Translations under genes and position numbers: made by a program
Shown here: positions 53,920 through 62,522 of the stretch, piece after piece
How positions within the stretch are numbered: the stretch's first letter is position 1
Layout: each line of letters opens with the position of its first letter
The notes under the pieces: model-generated
The model's input: only the letters and a program-made list of their open reading frames with translations
What the model was told of the DNA's origin: nothing
Databases searched by the model: none
From: Rhodobacteraceae bacterium HLUCCA08
GTDB taxonomy: Bacteria > Pseudomonadota > Alphaproteobacteria > Rhodobacterales > Rhodobacteraceae
DNA length: 64,000 bases
NCBI GenBank assembly: GCA_001314655.1
Contig: LJSF01000001.1
Span: 162,034 to 226,033 of the forward strand
Direction: 5' to 3'

Positions 53920-55200
53920 ATGGCCCATGCCGAGACCGACGCACAGGGGCGGATCCTTGCCGCCGACGGCACCCCGCTCAAGCAGAGCCTGCAACGGGCG
54001 CTGCGCGCGCAGAAGATGCGGGCATTGTTGCTGATCGCGCCGCTGCTGCTGTTCGTCGTGATCACCTTCGTGATGCCGATCGGCGACATGCTGTTGCGGT
54101 CGGTCCAGAACAAGGCCGGCACCCATTACGTGCCCGACCTGATCCCCAACGTGGCCGAACAGATCGAGGATTGGGATCCCGCCTCGGGCGAGCTGCCGCC
54201 CGAAGAGGTGTTCCGCGCCATGGTCGTCGATCTGCAGGTCGCCTTCGACGAAAAGAACCACACCCAGCTGGGCCGGCGCTTCAACTATGAAAGCCCGGGG
54301 ATGGATTCGCTGTTCCGGACCTCGGGCCGGCGGGTTTCGGGGCTCGACCTGGAGACGGACGGACCGTTCCGCGAGGCGCTGATCGACATCAACGACGATT
54401 GGGGCGACCTGGAATACTGGGCCACGATCAAGGCCAATTCGGGCTATTACACCAATTCCTTCTTCCTGGCCGCGGTCGACATGGAGCGCGACAGCACCGG
54501 AATCGCCCAGAAGGACCCGGACCAGAGGATCTATCGCAAGCTGCTGGTCCGAACGCTCTGGCTGTCGGCGGTGATCACCTTTTGCACGCTGTTGTTGGGC
54601 TATCCGGTGGCCTGGCTTCTGGCGGACCTGCCGGCGCGCAAGGCGAACCTGCTGCTGATCCTGGTGCTGCTGCCGTTCTGGACATCGCTGCTGGTGCGGA
54701 CCTCGAGCTGGAAGATCCTGCTGCAGCAAGAGGGGGTGATCAACGATTTCTGGGTCTGGCTGGGCTTTGTCGAGCGATTGTCGCTGATCAACAACCAACT
54801 GGGCGTGGTCATCGCCATGACCCATATCCTGCTGCCCTTCATGATCCTGCCGCTCTATTCGGTGATGAAGACGATCCCGCCCTCTTACCTGCGGGCGGCG
54901 AAATCCCTGGGCGCGACCAACTGGACCGCGTTCTGGCGGGTCTATTTCCCGCAGACCACGGCGGGGATCGGCGCCGGGGGGCTGTTGGTCTTCATCCTGG
55001 CGGTCGGCTATTTCATCACGCCCGAACTGGTCGGCGGCGCCGATGGCACCTTCATCTCGAACCGGATCTACTTCCAGTTCTCGGCGATCGGGAACTGGGG
55101 TCTGGCGGCGGCGCTGGGCACGATCATGCTCGTGGTCGTGCTGGTGCTCTATTACGTCTACGACCGGCTCGTGGGCATCGACAACGTGAAGCTGGGGTAA
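53920..55200 (+). CDS. potB: ABC transporter permease (PotB type)
   Basis: A 426-residue permease. One membrane helix (residues about 34-58) is followed by an unusually long periplasmic insert of about 150 residues (NKAGTHYVPDLIPNVAEQ to AQKDPDQRI). The five-helix BPD_transp_1 domain ends it, with the EAA-type loop YLRAAKSLGATNWTAFWRVYFPQT. The ATG at 53920 has AGGGGGA nine bases upstream; another at 53887 is possible. The insert is larger than in E. coli PotB but known in this alphaproteobacterial branch. Confidence 0.88.
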   Translation: MAHAETDAQGRILAADGTPLKQSLQRALRAQKMRALLLIAPLLLFVVITFVMPIGDMLLRSVQNKAGTHYVPDLIPNVAEQIEDWDPASGELPPEEVFRAMVVDLQVAFDEKNHTQLGRRFNYESPGMDSLFRTSGRRVSGLDLETDGPFREALIDINDDWGDLEYWATIKANSGYYTNSFFLAAVDMERDSTGIAQKDPDQRIYRKLLVRTLWLSAVITFCTLLLGYPVAWLLADLPARKANLLLILVLLPFWTSLLVRTSSWKILLQQEGVINDFWVWLGFVERLSLINNQLGVVIAMTHILLPFMILPLYSVMKTIPPSYLRAAKSLGATNWTAFWRVYFPQTTAGIGAGGLLVFILAVGYFITPELVGGADGTFISNRIYFQFSAIGNWGLAAALGTIMLVVVLVLYYVYDRLVGIDNVKLG

Positions 55201-55205
55201 GCGAC

Positions 55206-56414
55206 ATGGCATTCACCGAAACCCGCTCCGACACGCTGCGCCCCTCGATCCCGTTCACCCTGTCCTTCGTGGGATTGGTGGGCGGCCTGATCGCCCTGGC
55301 CCTGGGCCTGATGCGGGGCCAGGAGCCGACGCAATTGCTGCAATTCACCGGCCTGACCGTGGTGCTGCTTTGTGCCCTGGCCTTCGCCCAGCTCCACCTG
55401 TTCTCCAACGCCAAGGGGGCGATGATCGTCACCGGCGTGGTGGTCGGCATCGGCGGACTGGCCGGCGCCGGGATCATGGGCGCCATCGTCTTTGGCGGGC
55501 TGGCGGCGGCGTTCAGCTGGTTCGTGTTCTGGCTTCATACGCGGGCCTATCGCGACCCGATGCCCAATTACCTGACCTCGGAACAGGTGCTGTGGTACTA
55601 CGGGTTCCGGGTGATCTGCGGGCTGGTCTTCTTCTACCTGATCTTTCCGATCCTGGTGATCATCCCGCTGTCGTTCAACGCGCAGGACTTCTTCACCTTC
55701 ACCCCCGAGATGCTGCGCCTCGACCCGGCCGGCTATTCGATGAAACATTACGTGGATTTCCTCGGCACCTCCGCCGGGCGTCCCTGGGTCGATGCGTTCC
55801 GCAACTCGCTGATCATCGCGCCCTTCGCGACGCTGCTCGCGGTCAGCCTGGGAACCCTGGCGGCGATCGGCCTGACCCAGCCGCATGTGCCGTTCCGCAA
55901 GCAGATCACGGCGCTGCTGATTTCGCCGATGATCGTGCCGCTGATCATCTCGGCCGCCGGCATGTTCTTCTTCTACAGCCGGATCGCGGTGCAGGGGTCC
56001 TATCTGGGGGTGATCCTGGCCCATGCGGCCCTGGGCGTGCCCTTCGTGGTGATCACCGTGACGGCGACGCTGTCGAGCTTCGACACCTCGCTGACGCGGG
56101 CGGCGGCGAACATGGGCGCGGATCCGGTCAAGACCTTCTTCAAGGTGCAGATGCCGCTGATCCTGCCCGGGGTCCTGTCGGGGGGGCTGTTCGCCTTCAT
56201 CACCTCCTTCGACGAGGTCATCGTGGTCCTGCTGGTCGGTTCGGCCGGGCAGAAGACGCTGCCCTGGCAGATGTTCATCGGCCTGCGTGAACAGATCAGC
56301 CCGACGATCCTGGCGGTGGCGACCATCCTGGTGGTGATCTCGATCGCGCTTCTGACCACGGTCGAGATGCTGCGGCGCCGCTCCGAGCGGCTGCGGGGCA
56401 TGTCGCCGACCTGA
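55206..56414 (+). CDS. potC: ABC transporter permease (PotC type)
   Basis: A 402-residue second permease. An N-terminal region with three or four extra membrane helices (about residues 18-115) precedes the usual BPD_transp_1 domain, whose EAA loop reads TRAAANMGADPVKTFFKVQMPLILPG. It is five bases after potB, so the pair is co-translated. The N-terminal helices are an addition to the standard PotC and of unknown use. It ends 56 bases from the convergent AEC gene. Confidence 0.88.
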   Translation: MAFTETRSDTLRPSIPFTLSFVGLVGGLIALALGLMRGQEPTQLLQFTGLTVVLLCALAFAQLHLFSNAKGAMIVTGVVVGIGGLAGAGIMGAIVFGGLAAAFSWFVFWLHTRAYRDPMPNYLTSEQVLWYYGFRVICGLVFFYLIFPILVIIPLSFNAQDFFTFTPEMLRLDPAGYSMKHYVDFLGTSAGRPWVDAFRNSLIIAPFATLLAVSLGTLAAIGLTQPHVPFRKQITALLISPMIVPLIISAAGMFFFYSRIAVQGSYLGVILAHAALGVPFVVITVTATLSSFDTSLTRAAANMGADPVKTFFKVQMPLILPGVLSGGLFAFITSFDEVIVVLLVGSAGQKTLPWQMFIGLREQISPTILAVATILVVISIALLTTVEMLRRRSERLRGMSPT

Positions 56415-56429
56415 CGGTGGCGCGGGCGC

Positions 56430-56457
56430 GGGAACAAAATTACGTAATTTTGTTCCC
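56430..56457. repeat. 28-bp perfect palindrome, copy 2
   Basis: GGGAACAAAATTAC plus its exact reverse complement. The inner 24 bases equal the copy at 23807-23834. It fills the gap between the convergent potC and AEC genes, so it might also act as a bidirectional terminator. Confidence 0.9.
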
Positions 56458-56470
56458 CCCCGGCCGTCGG

Positions 56471-57400
56471 TCAGGGCAGAACCGATAGCCAGATCGCCGC
56501 GGTGAGGATGGTCAGACCGGTGCCCACCAGCACCGCCGAGGCCGCGACCCGGCGTGCGGCGCCATACATGTCGGCAAAGATATAGGCATTCACCCCCGGC
56601 GCCATCGCCGCGGTGATCACCGCCGAACGCAGCGCCTCGGGCGGCAGGCCCGACAGCCCGCCCAGGCTCCAGGTTATGGCCGGGTGCAGGATCAGCGACA
56701 CCGCGCAGATGAACAGGATCACCCGCATGTCGCCCTCGGGCCGGTAGCGGCGCAGCACGCCGCCCAACCCGAACAGCGCCGCCGGCAGCCCGGCCCGGGC
56801 CAGAAGGTCGGCCGCTTCGGTCACGATCTGCGGCTGTGGCAGGCGCCCCAGGTTGACGACGAAGCCCGCGATGATCCCGATCACCAGCGCATTGGAAAAG
56901 ATCGCCCGCAGCACCTTGGGCGCCAGTTCCCGGGCCGGGCCGCCCTTGGCCCGGACCAGTTCCATCACCGTGATCCCCAGGGCATAGCAGAACGGCGCGT
57001 GGACCGAGATGATGGCGAAATTGGCCTGCAACGCCGCGGTGCCATAGGCCCGTTCGGTGATCGGCAACCCCAGCAGGACCGAGTTGGAGAACAGCCCGCA
57101 GAACCCGATCGCGACGCTGTCCTGCCATGAGCGGCCGAAGATCAGCCGCGCGCCAAAGAGCCCGGCCAGGAACCCCGCGGTCGCGCCGGCATAGAACGGG
57201 CCCAGCAGCGCCAGGTCGAAGGTCGCGCCCAGATCGAGGGTCGAGATCGCCCGGAACAGCAGGATCGGGATCGCGATCTTCTGGGCGAAGGTCATCAGCC
57301 CGTCGATGCCCGCCGCGCCGATCCAGCCGCGCCAGGACGACAGGTAGCCCATGCCGACCACAAGAAAGACCGGCAGGATGACCGAGACCAGGTCGCCCAT
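56471..57400 (-). CDS. AEC-family transporter
   Basis: A 309-residue inner-membrane protein with about ten helices, opening VILPVFLVVGMGYLSSWRGWI, with FSNSVLLGLPI, ERAYG and MAPGVNAYIFADMYGAA typical of auxin efflux carrier/malonate transporter proteins. Substrates of the family are often dicarboxylates or other organic acids; none can be assigned here. It starts four bases after the upstream metallo-hydrolase stop and belongs to that run. Confidence 0.9.
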   Translation of the reverse strand: MGDLVSVILPVFLVVGMGYLSSWRGWIGAAGIDGLMTFAQKIAIPILLFRAISTLDLGATFDLALLGPFYAGATAGFLAGLFGARLIFGRSWQDSVAIGFCGLFSNSVLLGLPITERAYGTAALQANFAIISVHAPFCYALGITVMELVRAKGGPARELAPKVLRAIFSNALVIGIIAGFVVNLGRLPQPQIVTEAADLLARAGLPAALFGLGGVLRRYRPEGDMRVILFICAVSLILHPAITWSLGGLSGLPPEALRSAVITAAMAPGVNAYIFADMYGAARRVAASAVLVGTGLTILTAAIWLSVLP

Positions 57401-57404
57401 CGCG

Positions 57405-58205
57405 TCAGGCCGGCAGGTGCAGGGTCAGGCCATCCCAGGCCGGGGTGACGTTGTCCGGGGTTTCGGCCTCGACCGCGGCCCAGTCCAGGTCGATATGCAT
57501 GTTGGTCAGCACCGCCCGTTTCGGCGCGGCCCGGGCGATCCAGTCCAGCGCCTTGTCCAGGTGGGCATGGGTCGGGTGCGGCTTGCGGCGCAGGGCGTCC
57601 AGCACCCAGATGTCCAGATCCGCCAGATGCGGCCAGGCGGCGTCGGGGATCTCGGCCACGTCGGGCAGGTAGGCCAGGCCGCCGATCCGGAACCCCAGCG
57701 CGTCGATGCTGCCGTGATCGACGGTGAAGGGGGTGAAGGTCAGCGGCCCGCCGGCGCCGTCGATGGTCACCGGCCCGTCGATCGTGTTCAGCTCCAGGAT
57801 CGGCGGGTAGGGCGAGCCTTTGGGTTGCACGAAGGCATAGCCGAAGCGCGACAGAAGCTGTTCGCAGGTATCGCCATCGGCCCAGACGGCAAGGCGTTCG
57901 CGGGTGTTGAAGACGATCTGGCGCAGATCGTCCAGACCATGCACGTGATCGGCGTGCGAATGGGTATAAAGCACCGCGTCCAGCGCCCCGATCCCGGCCT
58001 CGAGCAGCTGTGCGCGCATGTCGGGCGAGGTGTCGATCAGCACCCGCGTCACGCCGTCCGGCCCGAAGCGGCTGACCAGGGCCGAACAGCGGGTGCGCCG
58101 GTTGCGGGGATTGTCCGGGTCGCAATCGCCCCACAGATTGCCCAGCCGCGGCACCCCGCCCGACGAGCCGCAGCCGAGGATGCGAAACGCGATCCGGTCG
58201 GTCAT
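57405..58205 (-). CDS. MBL-fold metallo-hydrolase (PhnP-like)
   Basis: A 266-residue metallo-beta-lactamase-fold enzyme. It has the N-terminal GCGSSGGVPRLG (phosphodiesterase-type loop), the metal motif THSHADHVHGLDD, and later TVDHGSIDALGFRIGGLAYLPDV and NMHIDLDW. It resembles PhnP, a cyclic phosphodiesterase, and RNase Z relatives. No phn genes are nearby, so a phosphonate role is unlikely. Overlaps tatD by 4 bases (ATGA). Confidence 0.88.
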   Translation of the reverse strand: MTDRIAFRILGCGSSGGVPRLGNLWGDCDPDNPRNRRTRCSALVSRFGPDGVTRVLIDTSPDMRAQLLEAGIGALDAVLYTHSHADHVHGLDDLRQIVFNTRERLAVWADGDTCEQLLSRFGYAFVQPKGSPYPPILELNTIDGPVTIDGAGGPLTFTPFTVDHGSIDALGFRIGGLAYLPDVAEIPDAAWPHLADLDIWVLDALRRKPHPTHAHLDKALDWIARAAPKRAVLTNMHIDLDWAAVEAETPDNVTPAWDGLTLHLPA

Positions 58206-59002
58206 GCGGCGGCTTTCCAGGCGGCGGCCTTGGCGAAAAGACGGTCGAAATTCGCCGTCGTCTGCGCGGCGAAGTCTGCGTAGCTCAGCCCGAACAGCTC
58301 GGCCCCGACCCTGGCGGTATGGACCGTATGGGCCGGCTCGTTGCGGCGTCCGCGATGCGGCGGCGGGGCCAGGTAGGGGCTATCGGTCTCGACCAGGATA
58401 CGCTCGACCGGGGCGGCGGCGAAGATGTCGCGCAATTCCTGGCTGCGCGGAAAGGCGGCGATGCCGGACATCGACAGGTAGAAGCCCAGGTCCAGCGCCG
58501 CCCGCGCCAGGCCGGCGCCCGAGCTGAAACAATGCATCACGCAGCTATAGGGGCCATTGGCGTGACCCTCGCGCAGGATCGCCGCGATCTCCGCATCGGC
58601 GTCGCGGGCATGGACGATCAGCGGCAGGCCGGTGGCGCGCGCCGCGTCGATATGCCGGCGCAGCGATTGCTTCTGCACCTCGGCGCTGTCGGCGGTGTAA
58701 TGGTAATCGAGGCCGGTTTCGCCGATGCCGACGAATTTCGGATGCGCCGCCAGGGCGACCAGTTGATCGACCGTCGCCATCGGTTCCTCGGCCGCGCTCA
58801 TCGGATGGGTGCCGGCGGCATAGAACACCGGGTCATGGGCCTCGGCGATGGCGCGGACCTGCGGTTCGTGGCGCAGCCGGGTGCAGATCGTGACCATGCG
58901 GGTCACGCCGGCCGCGACCGCGCGGTCGATCACCTCGGCCCGGGTGTCGTCGAAATCCGGGAAATCCAGGTGGCAATGGCTGTCGACGATCTGCGGCGGC
59001 AT
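58202..59002 (-). CDS. tatD: TatD-family deoxyribonuclease
   Basis: A 266-residue metal-dependent hydrolase of the TatD/YcfH type. It has DSHCHLDFPDF at the start, VGIGETGLDYHYT, the second-shell LPLIVHARDAD, CVMHCFSSGA and LVETDSPYLAP near the end. Family members are 3'-5' exonucleases and D-aminoacyl hydrolases. It lies between holB and the MBL gene, the usual alphaproteobacterial order, though metG is missing from it here. Confidence 0.93.
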   Translation of the reverse strand: MPPQIVDSHCHLDFPDFDDTRAEVIDRAVAAGVTRMVTICTRLRHEPQVRAIAEAHDPVFYAAGTHPMSAAEEPMATVDQLVALAAHPKFVGIGETGLDYHYTADSAEVQKQSLRRHIDAARATGLPLIVHARDADAEIAAILREGHANGPYSCVMHCFSSGAGLARAALDLGFYLSMSGIAAFPRSQELRDIFAAAPVERILVETDSPYLAPPPHRGRRNEPAHTVHTARVGAELFGLSYADFAAQTTANFDRLFAKAAAWKAAA

Positions 59003-59017
59003 CGGTCCGGGGGTCTC

Positions 59018-60154
59018 TCAGGCTGGGGCTGTGGCGGATTTCGCGGCCGCCTCGATCCGCAGCAGGGTATCAAGCAGCAGCGCGGCGGGGTCAAGGTTGA
59101 CCGCCCGGCCATGGCGGGTCCGGTCCGACACGTCCTGTGCCAGAACGGCCCAGGTCCGGGCCGCGCGGGCATCGGGCGACAGCCGCGTCAGCAACCGCGC
59201 TTCGCCCGGAGCCCCCTGGACCGGCGGTTCGCCCGTCAGACCGGCGCGGGCGGTGCGGGCCAGGAACAGGTCCAGCAGGTCCAGCATCAGCGCATAACGG
59301 GTGTCGGCGGCGCGGCCGGCGCAGCTTTCGGCCAGCTTGATCGCGGCGGGCCGGTCAAGGCGCGGCAGCCCCTCGAACAGCCGCACCAGGTCGGCATAAA
59401 GCGGCAGCCCGTCCAGGTTGGCCAGGCGCACAGCCTCGCCGACCGAGCCATTGGCCAGGGCGGCCAGCGCCTCGGGCGCATCGGTGCGGATCCCGGCCTG
59501 GTCCAGCGCCGCGGTCATCTCGGGCGCAGCCAACAGCTTGCAGCGCAATTCGCGGCAGCGCGAGCGGATCGTCGGCAAGAGCCGCGAGGGCTGGTGCGCG
59601 ACCAGCAGCAGGACCGCGTGCGCCGGCGGTTCCTCCAGCAGCTTGAGGATCGCATTGGCGGCGTTCACGTTCATCTCGTCGGCGGCATCGACGATCACCA
59701 CCCGCCGGCCGCCATCGGTCGCGGACATGGCGAAGAAATTGCGCAGTTTGCGGACCTCGTCGACGGTGATCCGGGTCCGAAGCCGGTCGGCCTTGTCGTC
59801 CCAGCCCCGACGCAGCACGAACAGGCGTGGATGGGCGCCCGATTGCACCAGCCGGGCATCCGGGTGATCGGGCGCGACATCGAGCGTCGTCGGCGGCGGC
59901 GGGGCGCCGAACAGGCCGTCGTCCGCCTGCGCCGGGGTGGCCAGCAGAAAGGTCGCCAGCCTCCAGGCCAGGGTCGCCTTGCCGACGCCCAGCGGCCCGG
60001 TGATCAGCCAGCCCGAATGCATCCGGCCGGTGGCATGGGCATCGAGGAAGTCGCGTTCGGCCGCCGCCTGGCCGATCAGCCGCGCGGTCTGGCGCGGATG
60101 CGGGGCGCCATCGACCTGATCGGGCAGGGGGCGGTCTTCGGGGGCGGTGGCCAT
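59018..60154 (-). CDS. holB: DNA polymerase III subunit delta'
   Basis: Clamp-loader subunit, 378 residues, AAA+ fold. There is a P-loop ITGPLGVGKATLAWRLA at residues about 48-64, the Walker B-like VVIVDAADEMNVNAANAILKLLEEPP, and the conserved sensor VLLLVAHQPSRLLPTIRSRCRELRC. The zinc-finger cysteines of the gamma subunit are missing, as expected for delta'. It is downstream of tmk in the same orientation but separated from it by an 84-residue plus-strand gene. Confidence 0.93.
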   Translation of the reverse strand: MATAPEDRPLPDQVDGAPHPRQTARLIGQAAAERDFLDAHATGRMHSGWLITGPLGVGKATLAWRLATFLLATPAQADDGLFGAPPPPTTLDVAPDHPDARLVQSGAHPRLFVLRRGWDDKADRLRTRITVDEVRKLRNFFAMSATDGGRRVVIVDAADEMNVNAANAILKLLEEPPAHAVLLLVAHQPSRLLPTIRSRCRELRCKLLAAPEMTAALDQAGIRTDAPEALAALANGSVGEAVRLANLDGLPLYADLVRLFEGLPRLDRPAAIKLAESCAGRAADTRYALMLDLLDLFLARTARAGLTGEPPVQGAPGEARLLTRLSPDARAARTWAVLAQDVSDRTRHGRAVNLDPAALLLDTLLRIEAAAKSATAPA

Positions 60155-60395
60155 GGCACCAGCTTTGCCATGCGGGCGCGCGCTTGGCCAGTGATCCCGG
60201 GTCGGCGGCGCGGATCCGGAATGACCGTTTGCGTGACGTTACGTAATTCTGCAGGCCCCGCTTGAAAACCCGCCACATCTGAACGAGAGCGTCGACGCGA
60301 TCAGCACCCTCGGGCGCATCGTCGTCCGCGGGTCCGGCACCGCCGACGCATTCTCCGCGTCCCTGGCGCGTCTCGATATCCGAAAGTTATTGAAA

Positions 60396-60650
60396 ATGAC
60401 CATCCAAGACTGTGTCGCCGTCACGGGCACGACCCCGGACCAGACCATGCGTCATGTCGTGCAGGACCTGATCGGCGCGCTTGCGGACTTGCCTGTACAC
60501 GCCAGGGACGAGATCATGATCGGCGTCTCCCATTCGCTGCTCGAGATGATCGCCTATGAGGGGCGGGCCGGGCTGTCGGCGCAGCTGCGCGGCGAGATGA
60601 TCACCCTTGCGGCGCGCCTGCAGGCCTTGCAGCCGGATCTGGCGGCCTGA
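60396..60650 (+). CDS. 84-residue helical protein, unknown function
   Basis: A small protein, MTIQDCVAVTGTTPDQTMRH then VVQDLIGALADLPVHARDEIMIGVSHSLLEMIAYEG, in natural-looking codons and mostly helical. The frame is open upstream to 60237 through plausible sequence (ESVDAISTLGRIVVRGSG) without an ATG or GTG. So it may be the tail of a longer or truncated gene, or use TTG at 60390. It lies between tmk and holB on the opposite strand. A degenerate copy of the palindrome half (TTACGTAATTCTG, 60239-60251) lies at the edge of that open frame. Confidence 0.45.
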   Translation: MTIQDCVAVTGTTPDQTMRHVVQDLIGALADLPVHARDEIMIGVSHSLLEMIAYEGRAGLSAQLRGEMITLAARLQALQPDLAA

Positions 60651-60663
60651 CCGGACCGGCCTG

Positions 60664-61308
60664 TCAGACCGGTTCCATCCGTGCCGCGACCTGGGCGGCG
60701 ATTTCGGCGGCGATCTCTTCGGGCGGACGCTGGCCGGCGATCACCACGCAACGCTCGGGGTGGTCATGGGCCAGGTGCAGGAAGCCGTGGCGCAGGGTTT
60801 CCTGGAAGGCCAGGCCCATCTCCTCGAACCGGTCCTCGCCCGAGCGGCGGGCCAGCCCGCGCTCCAGCGCCAGGACCGGGTCCATGTCGATGATGAAGGT
60901 CAGGTCCGGTTCCTGCCCGATCATCAGGTCATGCAGCCGGTCCACCGCGGCGCGCAGGTCGCCCCGGGTCGCCCCCTGATAGATGCGGGTGCTGTCGGCG
61001 AAGCGGTCGCAGATCACCGTGCGGCCGGCCAGCAGGGCAGGGCGGATGGTCTTTTCCAAATGGTCGCGCCGGGCGGCGGTGAACAGCAGGATCTCGGTCT
61101 CGGCCGACCAGCGGGCCGGATCGCCGGTCAGCAGCAGGGCACGGATTTCCTCGGCGCCCGGGCTGCCGCCGGGCTCGCGGGTCAGGACCGCGTCCGGGAT
61201 CCTATCGGCCAGCAGGCGGGCCTGGGTCGATTTGCCAGACCCGTCGATCCCTTCGAAGGTGATGAACATCCCGTCCGGCGCCGCCATCGGGCCCTCAGGC
61301 CCCGTCAT
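60664..61308 (-). CDS. tmk: Thymidylate kinase
   Basis: Phosphorylates dTMP to dTDP. P-loop EGIDGSGKSTQ, the DR motif CDRFADSTRIYQG, and the LID RRSGEDRFEE are present. Length is 214 residues from the ATG at 61308, which overlaps the dacC-type stop by 14 bases; starts at 61287 and 61269 are equally in frame. It is coupled to the upstream carboxypeptidase gene. Confidence 0.95.
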   Translation of the reverse strand: MTGPEGPMAAPDGMFITFEGIDGSGKSTQARLLADRIPDAVLTREPGGSPGAEEIRALLLTGDPARWSAETEILLFTAARRDHLEKTIRPALLAGRTVICDRFADSTRIYQGATRGDLRAAVDRLHDLMIGQEPDLTFIIDMDPVLALERGLARRSGEDRFEEMGLAFQETLRHGFLHLAHDHPERCVVIAGQRPPEEIAAEIAAQVAARMEPV

Positions 61309-62491
61309 CGGTGGCGGGCGCCTCGGGCGCGCGGCGGTCCTGCCACTTGCCCAGCAGCACGTCCGCCGCGACCGTCAGCCGGGCCTGGAAGCCGCCGCGC
61401 GGCACGGCGCTGCCCGCCACCAGCGGCACGCGGGTTTCGGGCAGGTCGTCAAGGCGGATCACCAGGTCGGCGATCCGGTCGCCGTCGGCGATCGGCGCCT
61501 CGATCGGGCCGTCATAGACCACTTCGGCCTGCAGGCTGCCGGCGTCCAGCACCGGCACCAGCAGCGACAGGTCTTCGGCCGCGACCAGGTCGACCAGCGG
61601 CGCCTCGCCCATCCAGACCTCGGCGTCGGCGATCCGGGTGCCGGCGCGCAGGATGTCGACTTCGGTGAACTGGCGGAAGGCCCAGTTGACGATCCGCTCG
61701 GCCTCTTCGGCGCGGGCCTGCTGGCTGTCCAGCCCGGTGATCACGAAGACGATCCGCCGGTCGCCCTGTTTGGCGCTGCCGACCAGGCCATAGCCGGCCT
61801 CCTGGGTATGGCCGGTCTTGAGGCCATCGGCCCCGATCCCCAGCCCCAGCAACGGGTTGCGATTGCTCACGTTCTGCGGGGCGCGGTTGTCGAATTCGAA
61901 GGTTTCTTCGGCGAAGAGCGGGTAGAAGGTCGGGTAATCGGTGATCAGCCGGTCGGCCAGGATGCCCAGGTCGCGCATCGACATCCGGTGTCCGGCGGCC
62001 GGCCAGCCGCTGGAATTGACGAAGGTCGACTGGGTCAGACCCAGGTCGCGGCCCCGTTCGGTCATCATCCGGGCAAAGCCGGCCTCGGTGCCATCCGGGC
62101 TCAGGGCTTCGGCGATCACCACGCAGGCGTCATTGCCCGACAGCACGACGATGCCGCGCAGCAGATCCTCGACCCGGACCCGGTCGGTCGTGTCCAGGAA
62201 CATGGTCGAGCCGCCGAAGGACATGGCATGTTCGCTGACCGGCAGCCGTTCGTCGATATCCAGCCGGCCATCGGCGATCGCCTCGAACGCCATGTAAAGC
62301 GTCATCAGCTTGGACATCGAGGCCGGCGGCAGCGGTTCGTCGGCATTCTTCGCCAGCAGCACGGTGCCCGTGGTCTGGTCATAGACATAGGCCGCACCGG
62401 CTCGGGTGTCGAAGCTCTGGGCCAGGGCCGACACGGCCCCCGCAAGCAGCAGAAGCGCGGCAAGGGCCAGTCGCAGGGCAGGGCGGATCAT
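61295..62491 (-). CDS. dacC: D-alanyl-D-alanine carboxypeptidase (PBP5/6 type)
   Basis: A 398-residue periplasmic peptidase trimming the terminal D-Ala of peptidoglycan stems. It has a signal peptide (residues 1-24, ALAQSFDT). The three active-site boxes are complete: SMSK (58-61), SGN (118-120) and KTG (225-227). A C-terminal beta domain follows, but its end (APEAPATDDGA) lacks an obvious amphipathic membrane anchor. tmk overlaps its 3' end. The dacC name is by family; dacA or dacF would fit as well. Confidence 0.93.
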   Translation of the reverse strand: MIRPALRLALAALLLLAGAVSALAQSFDTRAGAAYVYDQTTGTVLLAKNADEPLPPASMSKLMTLYMAFEAIADGRLDIDERLPVSEHAMSFGGSTMFLDTTDRVRVEDLLRGIVVLSGNDACVVIAEALSPDGTEAGFARMMTERGRDLGLTQSTFVNSSGWPAAGHRMSMRDLGILADRLITDYPTFYPLFAEETFEFDNRAPQNVSNRNPLLGLGIGADGLKTGHTQEAGYGLVGSAKQGDRRIVFVITGLDSQQARAEEAERIVNWAFRQFTEVDILRAGTRIADAEVWMGEAPLVDLVAAEDLSLLVPVLDAGSLQAEVVYDGPIEAPIADGDRIADLVIRLDDLPETRVPLVAGSAVPRGGFQARLTVAADVLLGKWQDRRAPEAPATDDGA

Positions 62492-62522
62492 GAGGGCAGC
62501 TCTCCTGATCGGGTCGGGGATG

